Positions 42,891 through 55,300 of a stretch of DNA of 64,000 nt are shown piece by piece (positions within the stretch are counted from its first letter, which is position 1; every line of letters begins with the position of its first letter). Both the position numbers and the translations under genes were made by a program. Origin of the DNA: Carposina sasakii (lineage: Eukaryota > Arthropoda > Insecta > Lepidoptera > Carposinidae). The DNA lies in contig CP053149.1 in the NCBI GenBank assembly GCA_014607495.2, positions 11,296,120 to 11,360,119 on the forward strand. Direction: 5' to 3'. Under the pieces are notes generated by a model. The model saw nothing but the letters and a program-made list of their open reading frames with translations. It was not told the DNA's origin and searched no databases.

Positions 42891-43374
42891 TTAGCAATAT
42901 GGGTACTTATCTCAATAATATGCGAGTCCAGAGAAGCGGTAGAAGCGAGTAAAGCACAGAAGTAAGCGACACTTGTATATTTGTTAGGTACAGTCAGAGA
43001 AAGTCACAAGCACAACAGATATAATAAATGCGCAAGCAATATTCATCGAACACAATAGGTTGCACTTTATGTATAGGACGAGTCACAATAATTAGCGTAT
43101 TCGATAGGAAATGTCCAGCGAAAATGTTTACGCGTGAAGTAGGCGTCGGAGCTAAGTTCTGACTGGCGAGCGGCGAATTCATACTACGAGTGGCTAATGA
43201 GCGTCCGCGGGGGGACAGCGCCCGCGCCGGTCGGTCATCAGCACTATGTTACGCAATACGCTTGCGTTTGTTTCCATAGCCTCCGATACACAACTAATAG
43301 TAAATCGTGTTTATTACATTTATAGGTAGGTAGGAAAGTGTGTAGGTGATGTGGTGTGATAATGGTAGCCTACA
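42891..43374 (-). repeat. Gypsy LTR (3' LTR of the minus-strand element)
   Basis: A 484-bp LTR; on the minus strand it starts TGTAGGCTACC and ends CATATTGCTAA. It differs from 47488-47971 at one base that I can see ('cactatgtt' against 'cactgtgtt'). A G-rich polypurine tract (GGGGGGGAGTGA on the minus strand) lies just inside, at 43375-43387. The target duplication is TCTGT, 42886-42890 and 47972-47976. Confidence 0.93.
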
Positions 43375-43396
43375 TCACTCCCCCCCAGAGACCTGG

Positions 43397-46300
43397 TTAG
43401 GGGCGATAATAATCTGGGAATCGAACCTGTCGGCCAGAACGAGTGGTTTTGGGCATGACTGGGTTACTAGGACCATTGCGTATAGTGTGAGAAAGGGTTT
43501 CAGAGAGGGGTTTATTTTTAGGACATTGTGTGTCATTGTCTTTTTTAGCATTTCGCATATTATTAGCTTCCTCGTCAGTGAGTATGAATGCTGGTTTTAA
43601 GCGGTCTATTGTGACGGTCACCGGTTTCCCGTTAACAAGGATTTTGAAAACCGTTCTCTCTAAAACTTTATGTGGGCCTGTATAGGCTGGTTGTAGTGGT
43701 GGCCGCGAAGCGTCTTCGCGTAGGAAAACGTTCTCCGCAGTTGCCAGTTCTTTGAACACAAATATGGTGTTTTTACTGTGACGTAAAGCTTGTACAGGTT
43801 TTAGTTTTTCAGCGAACAATCGTAAACGTGCCTTGAAATCGGTAAGATCGGAAGTAGAAGGTACACTTGGGCTAAAAAACTCACCGGGCAGCCTCAAAGG
43901 TTCACCATACACGAGTTCTGCTGAGGAAGATTGTAAGTCTTCCTTGAAAGAACTGCGAATACCGAGTAGTACTAATGGCAAAATTTCGGACCAGTTGGTA
44001 TCCGCGTGACATGTAATGGACGTCTTTAGTTGTCGGTGAAACCGCTCTACGAGCCCATTGCATGCAGGGTGGTAGGCCGTTGTACGTTTATGCTGGAATC
44101 CTGTAGTTTTTGCCAAATATTGGAATAGTGCGGATTCGAATTGCCGGCCGCGATCTGTGACAATATCTGTTGGCACCCCGAATCGGGATATCCAACCAGA
44201 GATGAGCGCCTTGGCTACCGTTTCTGCGGTGATGTCCTCGATGGGTATGACTTCTGGCCACCTAGTAAATCTGTCTATTGCCGTTAAACAGTATTTGAAG
44301 CCGTGAGACACTGGGAGAGGGCCTATGAGATCGATGTGTACATTCCTAAAGCGGGCACGTGGCAAGTCATACGTGCCTAATGGTGCGGATACATGTCTAC
44401 TTACTTTAGCGCGTTGACAGGATAAGCAGGAGCGCGTCCAGTCGCGACAGTCTTTTCTAACTCCGGGCCATACGAAGCGTTCTGCTACTAGCTTAGCAGT
44501 TGCGGAGGCTCCAGGATGGCTCAGAGAATGGAGACTTTGGAACACCTGTTTTCGAAACTGTTTTACAATTAATGGTCTAGAGTTTGGTGTGCTGACGTCA
44601 CAATATAATGGTGTAAGGCTACCGGGAAAATTCATCTTCTTCAGACGAAGGGAAGAGTTGTCACTAAGGTATTCGTTAAGTTCCTGGTCGTTTTCTTGAC
44701 TTTTGCTTAGATCAGTCAGACAAAGTGGGGTATCTAGTACATCGATGCGTGATAATGTATCGGCTACTACGTTGTTTTTACCGGAGATATGTCTGATATC
44801 TGTAGTGAACTGGGCAATGTAGTCCAAGTGCCAGTATTGTCTAGGCGAACAGTTAAGTTTCCGCTCGTGGAAAGCGTAACTGATCGGTTTATGATCTGTG
44901 TATATTGTGAAATGCCTCGCTTCCAGCATATGTCGAAAATACTTTATTGACTCGTATATCGCTAATAGTTCGCGGTCGTAAGGGGAGTATTTAGTTTGAC
45001 ACTGATTCAATTTACGAGAAAAGAAGGCCAGCGGTTGCCATACGTTGTTTTGTAGCTGTTGTAAAACGGCGCCAATGGCTGTATCGGATGCGTCTGTGAC
45101 TAATGCTAGTTTGGCCTGGCAATCAGGATGGGCTAGAAGGGCCGCATTGGATAGGCTTTCTTTGGTCTCGTTGAAAGCCTGAAGAGTTTTGTCAGTAAGG
45201 TTAATGAGTGTGGAGCCTTTTACAGGCCCGGCCAAGAGAGCATTGAGCGGTGCTTGAGTATGTGCTGCCTTAGGGAGAAAACGCCTGTAAAAATTTACCA
45301 TACCGAGGAACCTTCTCATTGATTTCACGTTTTTTGGTGGTGGAAAATCCCGTATGGCACGTATTTTGTCCTCAAGTGGTTTTGTTCCTTTTTCAGAAAT
45401 ACGGTATCCCAAGAATGTTACTTCTGGAGCCCCAAAGACACATTTAGATACGTTTATCACCATGCCGTAGTCCTTTAATCTAGTGAATACTTGACGGAGG
45501 TGATGCTCGTGTTCCATCCTGTTTCTGCTGAATATTAAAAAATCATCTAAGTAACAGTAGACAAAATCCAATCCGCGCATCATCTCGTCTACGAAACGTT
45601 GAAACGTTTGGCCAGCGTTACGCAGGCCAAAAGTCATATACGGAAACTCGAACATACCAAAAGGAGTTGTGATTGACGTTTTTGGGATGTCCTCGTGGTG
45701 TACGGGTATTTGATTATATGCTTTTACTAGATCTATCGTGCTAAATACGCGGCAGCCAGCTATGTTGTGCGTGAAATCGTGTATGTGGCGAATGGGATAC
45801 ATGTCTGGTATGGTCCGTGCGTTGAGCTGTCTATAGTCACCGCAGGGACGCCATCCATTATCTTTCTTTGGTGCTAGGTGTAATGGGGATGACCAAGGAC
45901 TTTCGGATGGTCTTGCTGTACCATTGGCTAACATGTCTTCGAACTCCTTTCTAGCAATCATAAGTTTATCAGGGGCTAGACGTCTAGGTGCGCATGAAAC
46001 TGGGGGGCCGGGTGTTGTGCGTATATGGTGTTGAGTATTGTGAGGTGTTGTGCGTTGTGTACCGGCCGGCCGCATGATCTCGGGAAACTCTCGAGATAGC
46101 AAGAGATGGTATGCGGACTCGCCGGTCAGGACCTTTACAGAAAGAACATCGTTACTATGGTATGCCAGTGAAGCTGGAGTAGACAAAGTAGTGGTATTAT
46201 CTATTAATTTTTTTATTTTACAATTGACGATCAGATTATAGTGACAAAGGAAGTCTACACCTATAATAGGCTTTGTAACGTCGGCTGCTATGAAACGCCA

Positions 46301-46588
46301 TGGGTAGCATCGGCGTAATCCGAGATCCAGGTTAAGGTACACGTATCCATATGTATTTATGTTTGTTCCATTGGCTGCAGTAAGCTTGTAGGTTGTGGGA
46401 GCTCGACGTTCTCGTAATTGCGATCGGGGGAATACACAAAGGTCGCTGCCAGTATCGACTAAAAATCGAGTTTTAGTATTGCGATCAGTAACGAAGAGAC
46501 GACCTGGTGTGTTGGGGCAATCGTCGTTAGTCGTCATCACGGACTGCCCGTGGCATTTCCCGACTTGAAATCGCACGGTTTTTGGCAT
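43397..46588 (-). CDS. CsRn1-type gypsy Pol polyprotein
   Basis: An open frame of 1,063 codons with no stop. In order: aspartic protease ([13 protein letters not shown]), reverse transcriptase ([11 protein letters not shown], catalytic Asp pair), RNase H ([16 protein letters not shown]), integrase zinc finger (HSLSHPGAS, then CLSCQRAK), and integrase core ([31 protein letters not shown]). The C-terminus has a [13 protein letters not shown] end domain. The frame overlaps gag by about 50 nt in the -1 phase, so expression probably needs -1 ribosomal frameshifting; the ATG at 46588 is unlikely to be the true start. Confidence 0.93.
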   Translation of the reverse strand: MPKTVRFQVGKCHGQSVMTTNDDCPNTPGRLFVTDRNTKTRFLVDTGSDLCVFPRSQLRERRAPTTYKLTAANGTNINTYGYVYLNLDLGLRRCYPWRFIAADVTKPIIGVDFLCHYNLIVNCKIKKLIDNTTTLSTPASLAYHSNDVLSVKVLTGESAYHLLLSREFPEIMRPAGTQRTTPHNTQHHIRTTPGPPVSCAPRRLAPDKLMIARKEFEDMLANGTARPSESPWSSPLHLAPKKDNGWRPCGDYRQLNARTIPDMYPIRHIHDFTHNIAGCRVFSTIDLVKAYNQIPVHHEDIPKTSITTPFGMFEFPYMTFGLRNAGQTFQRFVDEMMRGLDFVYCYLDDFLIFSRNRMEHEHHLRQVFTRLKDYGMVINVSKCVFGAPEVTFLGYRISEKGTKPLEDKIRAIRDFPPPKNVKSMRRFLGMVNFYRRFLPKAAHTQAPLNALLAGPVKGSTLINLTDKTLQAFNETKESLSNAALLAHPDCQAKLALVTDASDTAIGAVLQQLQNNVWQPLAFFSRKLNQCQTKYSPYDRELLAIYESIKYFRHMLEARHFTIYTDHKPISYAFHERKLNCSPRQYWHLDYIAQFTTDIRHISGKNNVVADTLSRIDVLDTPLCLTDLSKSQENDQELNEYLSDNSSLRLKKMNFPGSLTPLYCDVSTPNSRPLIVKQFRKQVFQSLHSLSHPGASATAKLVAERFVWPGVRKDCRDWTRSCLSCQRAKVSRHVSAPLGTYDLPRARFRNVHIDLIGPLPVSHGFKYCLTAIDRFTRWPEVIPIEDITAETVAKALISGWISRFGVPTDIVTDRGRQFESALFQYLAKTTGFQHKRTTAYHPACNGLVERFHRQLKTSITCHADTNWSEILPLVLLGIRSSFKEDLQSSSAELVYGEPLRLPGEFFSPSVPSTSDLTDFKARLRLFAEKLKPVQALRHSKNTIFVFKELATAENVFLREDASRPPLQPAYTGPHKVLERTVFKILVNGKPVTVTIDRLKPAFILTDEEANNMRNAKKDNDTQCPKNKPLSETLSHTIRNGPSNPVMPKTTRSGRQVRFPDYYRP

Positions 46589-47463
46589 TTATGTGCTCGT
46601 GATCCAAATGTAGCGTGGTACCAGCATATGGGGTACTGTCGATACATCGATGCTGAACGGCTAGTGCGCGAGTTGGACCGTTGGCGTTGTTGGGGTCTGG
46701 AACGATTGGTACGGCGTGACTCTCTAGTGTGTTCATCCAATTTGACTGCTAGATGTTCTATCATCTTCCTTAGTTCGGCTATATCTCCAGAAGTATTGCT
46801 ACTGGGTATCTGGCTGTTTCCAACTGCGGTACTGTGGCTTGATGTAGTTTCTGCGATGTTAGCTGGTGTAGAGATCTCTTGTATCCGGTCAGCCAGCTCT
46901 GCCAGCTGTTCGAGAGTTTGTGACTGCTGAGATGCCAAAACTGTCTGTATGTTACGCGGCAGGCGGTTGCTCCATATGCTTCGCAAAAACTCTTCTGGCA
47001 CCTTTTGTCCTGCCAGGTCCCGTAGATGTCGCAGAAATTGAGACGCTTTCCTGTCTCCTAGTTCTTCGTGAGTCAGTAGTTGGCGGATCTTATTTTCTTG
47101 AGAAGCTGCAAGTCGCTTGATCAGCTCTGCCTTTACTTTCTTGTACTTGTCTTTAGTCGGTGGGTTTATAATTATATCCTTGACGGCTTTAGCGTGTACA
47201 ATTTCAATGTTAGTGATTACATTGTTGAATTTCATGGTATCATCGGTGATACCATTATTGTCGAATTGCGCCTCTAATAATGCGAACCAAATTTCCGGGT
47301 CGTCCGGTGAAAATGCCGGAACCTTTATGTTCCGGTTGACGGACGGTTCTGCTTTCGGGTCAATGGAAACGCACACTTTCGGTGCTGCGCGGCGGCGGGT
47401 AGTGATACCTCCTTGGGATTCTGCCATTTTTTGGGATTCGTTACTATCGCTGCTATTACTCAT
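46537..47463 (-). CDS. CsRn1-type gypsy Gag
   Basis: 308 residues from an ATG at 47463, 25 bp after the 5' LTR edge and primer site. It coats the element's RNA. The body is typical Gag ([30 protein letters not shown]). The C-terminus carries [18 protein letters not shown], a C-x2-H-x9-C-x3-C motif, the CHCC finger of the CsRn1 clade in place of the retroviral CCHC knuckle. It overlaps the pol frame at 46588-46537. Confidence 0.92.
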   Translation of the reverse strand: MSNSSDSNESQKMAESQGGITTRRRAAPKVCVSIDPKAEPSVNRNIKVPAFSPDDPEIWFALLEAQFDNNGITDDTMKFNNVITNIEIVHAKAVKDIIINPPTKDKYKKVKAELIKRLAASQENKIRQLLTHEELGDRKASQFLRHLRDLAGQKVPEEFLRSIWSNRLPRNIQTVLASQQSQTLEQLAELADRIQEISTPANIAETTSSHSTAVGNSQIPSSNTSGDIAELRKMIEHLAVKLDEHTRESRRTNRSRPQQRQRSNSRTSRSASMYRQYPICWYHATFGSRAHKCQKPCDFKSGNATGSP

Positions 47464-47487
47464 CGTATTCAGATCGGGGTCACCAAT

Positions 47488-47971
47488 TTAGCAATATGGG
47501 TACTTATCTCAATAATATGCGAGTCCAGAGAAGCGGTAGAAGCGAGTAAAGCACAGAAGTAAGCGACACTTGTATATTTGTTAGGTACAGTCAGAGAAAG
47601 TCACAAGCACAACAGATATAATAAATGCGCAAGCAATATTCATCGAACACAATAGGTTGCACTTTATGTATAGGACGAGTCACAATAATTAGCGTATTCG
47701 ATAGGAAATGTCCAGCGAAAATGTTTACGCGTGAAGTAGGCGTCGGAGCTAAGTTCTGACTGGCGAGCGGCGAATTCATACTACGAGTGGCTAATGAGCG
47801 TCCGCGGGGGGACAGCGCCCGCGCCGGTCGGTCATCAGCACTGTGTTACGCAATACGCTTGCGTTTGTTTCCATAGCCTCCGATACACAACTAATAGTAA
47901 ATCGTGTTTATTACATTTATAGGTAGGTAGGAAAGTGTGTAGGTGATGTGGTGTGATAATGGTAGCCTACA
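47488..47971 (-). repeat. Gypsy LTR (5' LTR of the minus-strand element)
   Basis: The partner of 42891-43374. It would carry the promoter for minus-strand transcription. The primer-binding site follows at its inner edge. Confidence 0.93.
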
Positions 47972-48189
47972 TCTGTCTATAAAAAAACTAACATAAACAC
48001 TAGACACTATAAATTTCGCACGATCAAGGAATTTAAAAAAAATTTTCAAAAAAAAAAATTTTTTTTCCCAGCATTTTTTTTGGGATAAACTTACTTTATT
48101 TCATGTATAGAGTACGTACCCTTCGTTAAAGGTGGCCACAAAAAAACACCCTGTATTTTGTTTAAATAGAGTATTTTAATTTTGTAAAA

Positions 48190-48290
48190 AAAAAAGAAAA
48201 AAAAGTCGGTCTTAACCCGGATTTGAACCAGGAATATCTGGTTTCGAGTTCGCTGATTTGCCACTGGGCTATTATAAATTTGTTAGAGAT
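48190..48290 (-). repeat. tRNA-like sequence, probable SINE head
   Basis: On the minus strand 'tagcccagtggcaaa' resembles a Pol III A box and 'tggttcaaatccggg' an excellent B box, about 35 nt apart. The arms do not fold into a full cloverleaf with a clear anticodon, and an A-rich run follows. I read it as a tRNA-derived SINE or pseudo-tRNA. Confidence 0.45.
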
Positions 48291-48870
48291 GGTGAAATTT
48301 ACCTTCGTATTCTAATGATATTGTAGTATTTTTGCTAAATAATAAAATTGAAACTTATAGTCTTAGACTATGACGGTTGATTTCTCTTAAAGAGATGATA
48401 TTTTATGCGATACCTAATACGTTGTATTAGGTACCGACTAGTATTGGAAAATACCTAATCCACATACCTATTCCAATATATATGCCTCACCTCTACTCTA
48501 AATCCTCTAACCGCCTCTAACCCTCTAACAGATAGATAGAGATTTGCTCTATACTACTCTCGTTAAGCCCTCTACGCATTATCCATCCGTGCTGGACGTC
48601 CGTGCACGATGCACGATGAAAAACGGTAATGCATAGGCTTGCTGGACGACAATAATTATTATTATTACCGTGATGGACTCGCACGACCAATTTTTTATCC
48701 AACAAGCCCCCCACTACTACTTGCACGACGTGCGGCTGGATAGTGTGTAGCCCTGACGTACGTCAGTTCAGTCGGGCATCGTGCGTGCTTGGTTGTGCGT
48801 AGATTTGACGTCCGTCAAATAACCAGTGCGTGATAAATTTTTGAAGCGTAAACACGTAAACGCTTTCAAA

Positions 48871-51331
48871 ATGGACCGATCGTCACTTTTTGCTTTTATA
48901 GAGAAGTACAAAGCGCATTCTTGTTTATGGGATATCTCTCATGTCGACTACATGAATAAAAACAAAAGAATTAGTGCACTGGAGGATTTAATACCCCTAC
49001 TGGGTGAAACAGCGACTATTGACACTGTACGAAAAAAAATCGATGTTTTGAGAAACTGTTATTCCAGAGAATTAAAAAAAATAAAGGCATCTACAAGAAC
49101 AGGATCATCATCACAAGATATTTACACGCCAACTTTATGGTATTTCGACGCATTATCGTTTTTGTCAGAAAGGGAGGTTTCCAGGTCAGGCGTAGACAAT
49201 ATTAATGAACAAGTAAGTATAATCCGTTATTATAATTATTATAATCCGTGCTTGCCTTAGCTACACTACAATGTTATTTTTTGGCACTGTTAGGTATTTT
49301 GTAAGGATATAATACCTATTTATATACCAATAAAATTGTAATGACTGTTTGTTGCCATAATAAAATAAAAATATATTAATCATAATTATCTTAATGATTA
49401 ATTATTAAAACAAACGACTTGAGTTCTTAATTAAAACAACATTTTAATTATACCAAAGATAATAATTACATGATGTGGAGAGATAATGTTAAGAAATCAT
49501 GCGATCCTGAAACCCCACTCTTCCTTCTTCGTTAAAATATCTTCTCAGTCCTTCTCTCACTGCGCTGCCCTCTTCGTGAGAATAAACAAGTTTTTCTTCG
49601 TAATCCAACAATTGATAAAATTCGTGATAATCTCCCCTAATTACACTTCCAGTAATAATATTTTCTCGACTAATCAAAGTTTTTGGTAAATCATCTCCTT
49701 TTTTTATGTTTATTAAAAAGTTGTGGAGGGCACAGCATGCTAATATAACATGATCTAGATAATCGACGTCAATGGCTATAGGATTATAAAAAAGTCTGAA
49801 ACGTGCTGATAAAATCCCAAAGGCATTTTCAGATACACGTCTAGCGCGTGATAATCTGTAATTAAAGATCCTGTTTCTGTAATTATTTTCGTCATGGCGA
49901 GAGTATGGTACAATTAGATTACCGAGCAAGGGAAACCCCGAATCTCCTATAAATACGTAGGGTGCAGATACTCTTGAATTAGGCAATACATCGTCTTCTG
50001 GTAAATTTAGATTTTCGTTCATTAATTTTTCATAAAATGACGTGTTTTTTAAAACTCCTGCATCGGCAGCTCGGCCGTTCATTCCAGCATAAACATAAAT
50101 AAATTCATAATTAGCATTAACTATTGCAAACAGTATCACACTAAAATATTTCTTGTAGTTGTAATAAACGCTTCCAGTTTTACGTGGCTTGATAATACGG
50201 ACATGTTTACCGTCCATGGCGCCTATGCAATGCGGAAACTGCCATTTATTTTCAAAGTCAGCTGCATTTTTTTTCCACTCCATGCTAGTTGTTGGAAACT
50301 GAAACAAATTTTATAAATGAATTACCAGTATTTGTTTATGTAATGTGTGTTTATTTTTAACTTTATTGGTTGTTACATAACTATACACTCAAATATTTTT
50401 TCTGTTCTAGGTAAACACCGGAGAAAGTTCAAGCAGTGAACGCCCAACAATTCAACGGAAAAAGCGCGACACCAAAACTCAAGATGAATTAATTAATGTA
50501 GCTAAGAAGTTACTGACAGACAATTCAAACTCTAACCAAAATCGCAATACATTTGGTTCATATTTGGAAACACAATTAGAAAATGTCAGAAGTGATCAAA
50601 AATTTATAGCAGAGAAACTCATGAGCGAAATATTGTATCACGCAAGAAATAATAATTTGAATGAATCTTCTACTATTGTCACCAATAATGTTCAATCAAC
50701 TTATCACCAAGAAATTCATTCACCATGCAATCTACAATCAAGTACATCATCACCAATTGATAATAATTACCGACCAATATCCCACGGGTATTCTTCAGTT
50801 ATATCTTCAGCTCAAACTCCTAATAATAATCATCGTCTAGTATCCCAGGGATCTTCATACACTGTAATATCTCCAGTTCAGACTCCTAATAATACTCCTA
50901 TACCACCACTCTCTCCAGGAACAAGTACACAGACTCCAATTAATGCACACTGCTCATCATCCAAGCAGTCCACCTATACTGTGATTAATTTACCTCGAGC
51001 TACTAAAGCTTCTGTACAAAACTCCTTCAGTCAACAACATTCTTCACTTTTATCACCAGTGTTTCATGGTCCATTGAATACTAATTCTGTTTACACTCCT
51101 TCTACAAACATCATTTCTCAAAATCTTGAAAGAACTATACTTACTGATCAAGACACTGAACTATCAGAAGACATCCATCAATCAGAAGATATTCAGCTAC
51201 CAGAAAGTACATTAGCGGACTACCCAAACATAGTATTCGCGACTGATTCAAATACTTCCACTTCACTTTCGCAATCTTCCCAAAGCAACCAGAATTTGTT
51301 AAATCAACTTTTGATTTTTCGTCGAAAGTAA
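48871..51331 (+). CDS. Harbinger second protein, MADF domain
   Basis: Exons 48871-49212 and 50411-51331 (donor gtaagt, acceptor ttctgttctag; phase 0) give 420 residues. Exon 1 is a MADF (Myb/SANT-like) DNA-binding domain: FIEKYKAHSCLWD, IDTVRKKIDVLRNCYSRELKK and TLWYFDALSFL. Exon 2 begins with a basic, Ser-rich stretch (ERPTIQRKKRDTKTQ) and continues as a long Ser/Thr/Asn/Gln-rich disordered tail. In Harbinger elements the Myb-like protein brings the transposase to the nucleus and to the ends. The intron contains the transposase's second exon on the other strand. Confidence 0.85.
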
Positions 51332-51934
51332 TCTACCTAGTTATGTTACAACTTAATAACTAATTAATAATTATTAGCTATGGTTTTGTTCAAGTGATTA
51401 ATAAATGTTTTAACCATTAACATTACTAATTATTTTATAACATACCTTTAAATACTCGTCCTTTAGTGCTTGATATATTGCTAAACAGGTTTCTGGAATA
51501 ATTTCACTCAACAATTGAGGTGAAATAACATTAGAAGTCATTAACTCCCTATAAGTTTCTCCTGTTGCAAGGTATCTCAGAGTAACAACTAAACGCTCTT
51601 TTACTGATACACTGTCTCTCATTCTAGTATTTTGCCGTTGAATTTTGGGTCCTACCATATGCAATAACATTTCCATCAATTCAAAATCAAATCTCAAATA
51701 TGCGTTAAAATCTAAGATATTCAAATCTTTCATTATGTTGTTGACTTGAGTGTATTCTAGACGTTTTTTATAAAATTTTTTCATCCAAAATCTTTTCTTT
51801 TTATTACATTTACTTTTATTTAAATTATGTAAGTACAGCATTATCAAAACACCCAGTTGTTGGCACTTTGATAGGCACGGTGGCATTTTGTTAAATACGT
51901 GTGCTCGAGTTAACGTTTCGCGAACGTCTAGCAT
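49489..51934 (-). CDS. Harbinger transposase (DDE_4 nuclease)
   Basis: Exons 51934-51446 and 50298-49489 on the minus strand (donor gtatgt, acceptor aatttgtttcag; phase 0) give about 432 residues; an ATG at 51886 is the alternative start. Exon 1 is the HTH-like N-terminal part (MRDSVSVKERLVVTLRYLA; TGETYRELM). Exon 2 starts FPTTSMEWKKNA and carries the nuclease: HCIGAMDGKHV (first Asp), FIGDSGFPL (second Asp) and RVSENAFGIL (Glu). The frame is open and motifs are intact. Its intron contains the whole of the MADF gene's exon 2 on the opposite strand. Confidence 0.88.
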
Positions 51935-52308
51935 GATGGATAGTTTGCACGATAGTGCGTATAGCACAATCGGGCCTGACGGTCGGGCACTGCTGTCCGT
52001 CAAGATGGATAGTGCGTAGAGGGCTTTAGAGTAGTATATTCTTTGTTTTGCTCTGTTTTGTTGGGTTTGTTGTGTGGTTTTGTTGTGCCGCGTCTTCTAA
52101 AAATTGCTTAAAATCCATTATTAAACGCCCTTTTTTACATAAACATCTATTCAAATTTAATTTATGTCGTACATAAAGCAAGTGTTAAAACAACATAGAT
52201 ATGATAGATCGAACCAAGAGATCATGCCAACTATAAAAAAAAAAATCGCAAGTGCTAGGGAATTGTTATAGTTACAATCCGTAACGCAGGACGCTAATAG
52301 AAAGAATA

Positions 52309-55300
52309 ATGAGGTATGTACAGCAGATATCTATATCTAAAAACACGAGAAAAGTACGATTGAGAGCGACACTATGGCGGTAATGGAGGCAACTTTATAG
52401 TTCATCTTATGAGGAATAGAAGGGTAGGTATGCGATAAATACCACTTCGACTGAATGCACTCAATTGCACTATGACTGACTGAAAGTGAGAAGTAGCAAA
52501 GTACATTACATACTATGTCTTATAATAATAAGCCCTTTATTCTGATTTACTAGGTTACATGAGTTTTTTAAGTAATATAATTAAATATATCCCATAACTC
52601 AGTGTGCCTTTTGGCATAGGCCTCCTCCAACTCTTTCCATTGACTTCTGTCGCGGGCCATCCTTCTCCAGTGATGTCCCACAGTGAGCTTAGATCGTCTT
52701 CCCATCTGGTCTGTTGCCGGCCTATGTTGCGTTTCCCATTTCTGGGGCACCAATCAGTGACAGTTTTGCTCCAGTTGTCTTGGGGATCAAGGATCATGTG
52801 GCCCTTTCATCTCAACTTCAACTGGTCTACTCTAGTAATTATGTCAACAATTCTAGTTTTTTCTTGGATTGTGCTGTTTCTGTCTTTGTCCAGCCTTCTT
52901 ATTCCTATCATGCTCTCCATGGCTGTTTGGCATCTTTCGAGCTTCTGTCTTTGATGTTTGTTGAGTGCCCAGGTTTCGCAGCCATAGGTGATGACTGGGA
53001 GTATGCATGTGTCAAAGACTTTTCTTTTAATTTGCATGTTTAGTTCTTTGGACTTCACAATTTCCTTTAAAGACCAGCACTTTTCCAGCCATTTGCTATA
53101 TGTTTTAACAATGTTTAATTTTTAAGGTGCCATACCCAAAGGGTAAAAATGGGACCCTATTACTGAGATTTCACTGTCTGTCTGTCCGACCATCCGTCTA
53201 GCTAGACAGTTGAAATTTTCTCAAAATATAATATATTTCTATTGCCGCTATAACAACAAAATAATAAAAATAAAATAAATATTTAAGGGGGGCTTCCATG
53301 CAACAAATGCATTTCTTTTGCTTGATATCAATAATGGCGACAGGTAGGGACTTGAAATATTCACAAAATACACAGTTGTATTTTCACTTTAATAATAAAT
53401 ATTACAATTAAAATAAAATAAATATTTATGGTTAAAAATAATAGTAGGGATAAAACAATAGGGAATAAAAATTTCCCCTATTTACAAAAAACTAAGAAAA
53501 GGTTACAATATAAAATTTGTGTACCTGCTGTTTTTTTACTTAGTCAATGGTATGGAACCCTTTGTGCGCAACTCACACTTGGCTAGATTTTTTTTGTTGT
53601 TGTAACATGGTTGGTTTTCAAACATTTTATATATTTACTTCAATATAATTTTTTGTATAGGCATAATGAATGGAGAAGAATTGCTAAGAAGGAGAGAAGA
53701 AGAAGAATTCGCAGAGAATTGGCTCAGAAAATCGGTAAAATAATTGATTTTAATTCAGTAAAATAACTAGACTCACTTACACTGCTTAATTAGAATATGG
53801 TATCAGTATGTCAAATATAAGTGGAACCACAGATTTTCTTCTAAAAGCATTGTATTTACTGGCCTTGGCACAGATGCATGCAGCAAGAAGCAAACTATGT
53901 AATGTAAATGTGCAATGAATGACAATAGCTTAGACTGAGACTTTATATAATCAAGGGCAATAGGCATTTCAGCTTCCTATGTCCCAGTAGTTTTATATAT
54001 TTAAACTGTATTTCAGAAAATGTGGACCTTACATCAACAGAATACAAAAATTGGTTGCAAGAACAGGAAATGCTGGAAGCATTTGAATATGAACAAATAG
54101 AAAAGTCAAATTATATTGAAAACCAGAAATGGATACAGGCAGAAAAAATTGCAATAGAACAGTGGCAGAAGTTACAGGATATTAAGAAAAATATGATGCA
54201 AAAGCAACTGGAACTAGATGCAAAGCTGAAATTGGTAATATTTATTTATGTACCTATACAGTGGATAAGCTAAACAATATTTTGACAGATATGGTAAATG
54301 TGGTTTATTAGTAACATTGTTGTAAGTGTTGTTAGGAGAATATGCCCTCAATAATAATAAGACTACTTGACTGACTTGTTTATGTATATTACAGGAGAGA
54401 GAATTAGAACTAAAGAAAAGAAGAGAGGAAGAGGAAAGGTTAAAAGAACTTGAGGAAGAAAAAAGAAGGAAACATGAAGTTTTCTTGAACAAAATGGAAC
54501 AATTTTTAACTGGGGATTGTGATGAACCCCCTGCAGAATTGTTGATGTCTCATGAAACTAAACCAAATATGGAATTGTGTCCTTTCTTTTCCAAAACAGC
54601 ATGCTGTCGGTTTGGAGACCAATGTTCCAGAAATCATCAGTATCCAGGAATAAGTAAAGTAAGTCAATGCTGTATTTTAATTAATTATACATTATTATGG
54701 AATACATGGTGAATATTTAATGCTATCCCATATTGTTTTTCAGGTGTTACTAGCAACCAATTTTTATATTCATTTTGGTTTGGATAATACAAGTGGCAAT
54801 GAGTATGACACTGATGTTATGCTGGAGTTTGAAGACAGTGACACATATAGAGATTTTAAAGAATTTTTTAATGATGTTATATCCGAATTCAGAAAGTTTG
54901 GTCAAATTACTCAATTTAAGGTTGGTAAAATATATGAGGACGACAGGATATACAGGAGTTGCTGAGTTGTACAAGTATCCTTTAATATAAAATTATCCTA
55001 ATCATGTTGATGGTAGGTGAGTTCTGAAATAGATTTTAGTGGCTCCCGCGCGGTGGTGTCGCGCATCGTCTCCTCAATCTGCAAAAAGATTAAGATACTA
55101 ATGATTGTGCCAAGTCTACACTTAAAACAATTAAAATTATTTGATTGATCCATCAAATGATTTATGTTGATCCATGGGTGTTGTTAAAATAATTGAGCAT
55201 TTTATTTAAATTAAGTAGGTACATACATTGTTACAATAACTGTTTCCTGATGATTATTCAGATTATGGCCTTTGGAATCTTACTGCAGAAAAGTAACTAA

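Larger units (their letters stand above)
42891..47971 (-). mobile_element. CsRn1-type Ty3/gypsy retrotransposon, nearly intact
   Basis: The 5,081-bp element has LTRs that differ at one visible base, a TCTGT duplication and open gag and pol frames. The primer-binding site just inside the 5' LTR (minus strand, 47486 downwards) reads TGGTGACCCCGA, which pairs with the 3' end of Trp tRNA. The gag motif and this primer are the hallmarks of the CsRn1 clade. Everything seen is consistent with recent movement. Confidence 0.92.
42682..48155. mobile_element. 'tacagggtg' foldback element split by a gypsy insertion
   Basis: 42682-42890 and 47977-48155 are the two halves of one element (ends 'tacagggtg' and 'caccctgta'), identical in order to the copy at 22294-22680. 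The gypsy element with its TCTGT duplication sits exactly between 'atatctgt' and 'ctataaaaa'. Confidence 0.85.
48566..52025. mobile_element. Autonomous PIF/Harbinger transposon with two interlocked genes
   Basis: The ends share AGCCCTCTACGCA then TATCCATC, inverted, and are flanked by TTA (48563-48565, 52026-52028), the usual 3-bp duplication. A further inverted match lies outside (ATACTACTCT at 48551-48560 against 52028-52037), so the true edge could be a few bases further out. The 3,460-bp element holds a transposase (-) and a MADF gene (+), each with one intron. Both reading frames are open. Confidence 0.88.

Noticed and set aside
46550..47491. Several plus-strand frames of 60-126 codons
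   Set aside because: They are shadows of the gypsy gag and pol frames on the minus strand, which have clear domains.
48190..48290. A functional tRNA gene
   Set aside because: The B box is good but the acceptor and anticodon stems do not pair properly, and the setting is a repeat; a SINE head is more likely.
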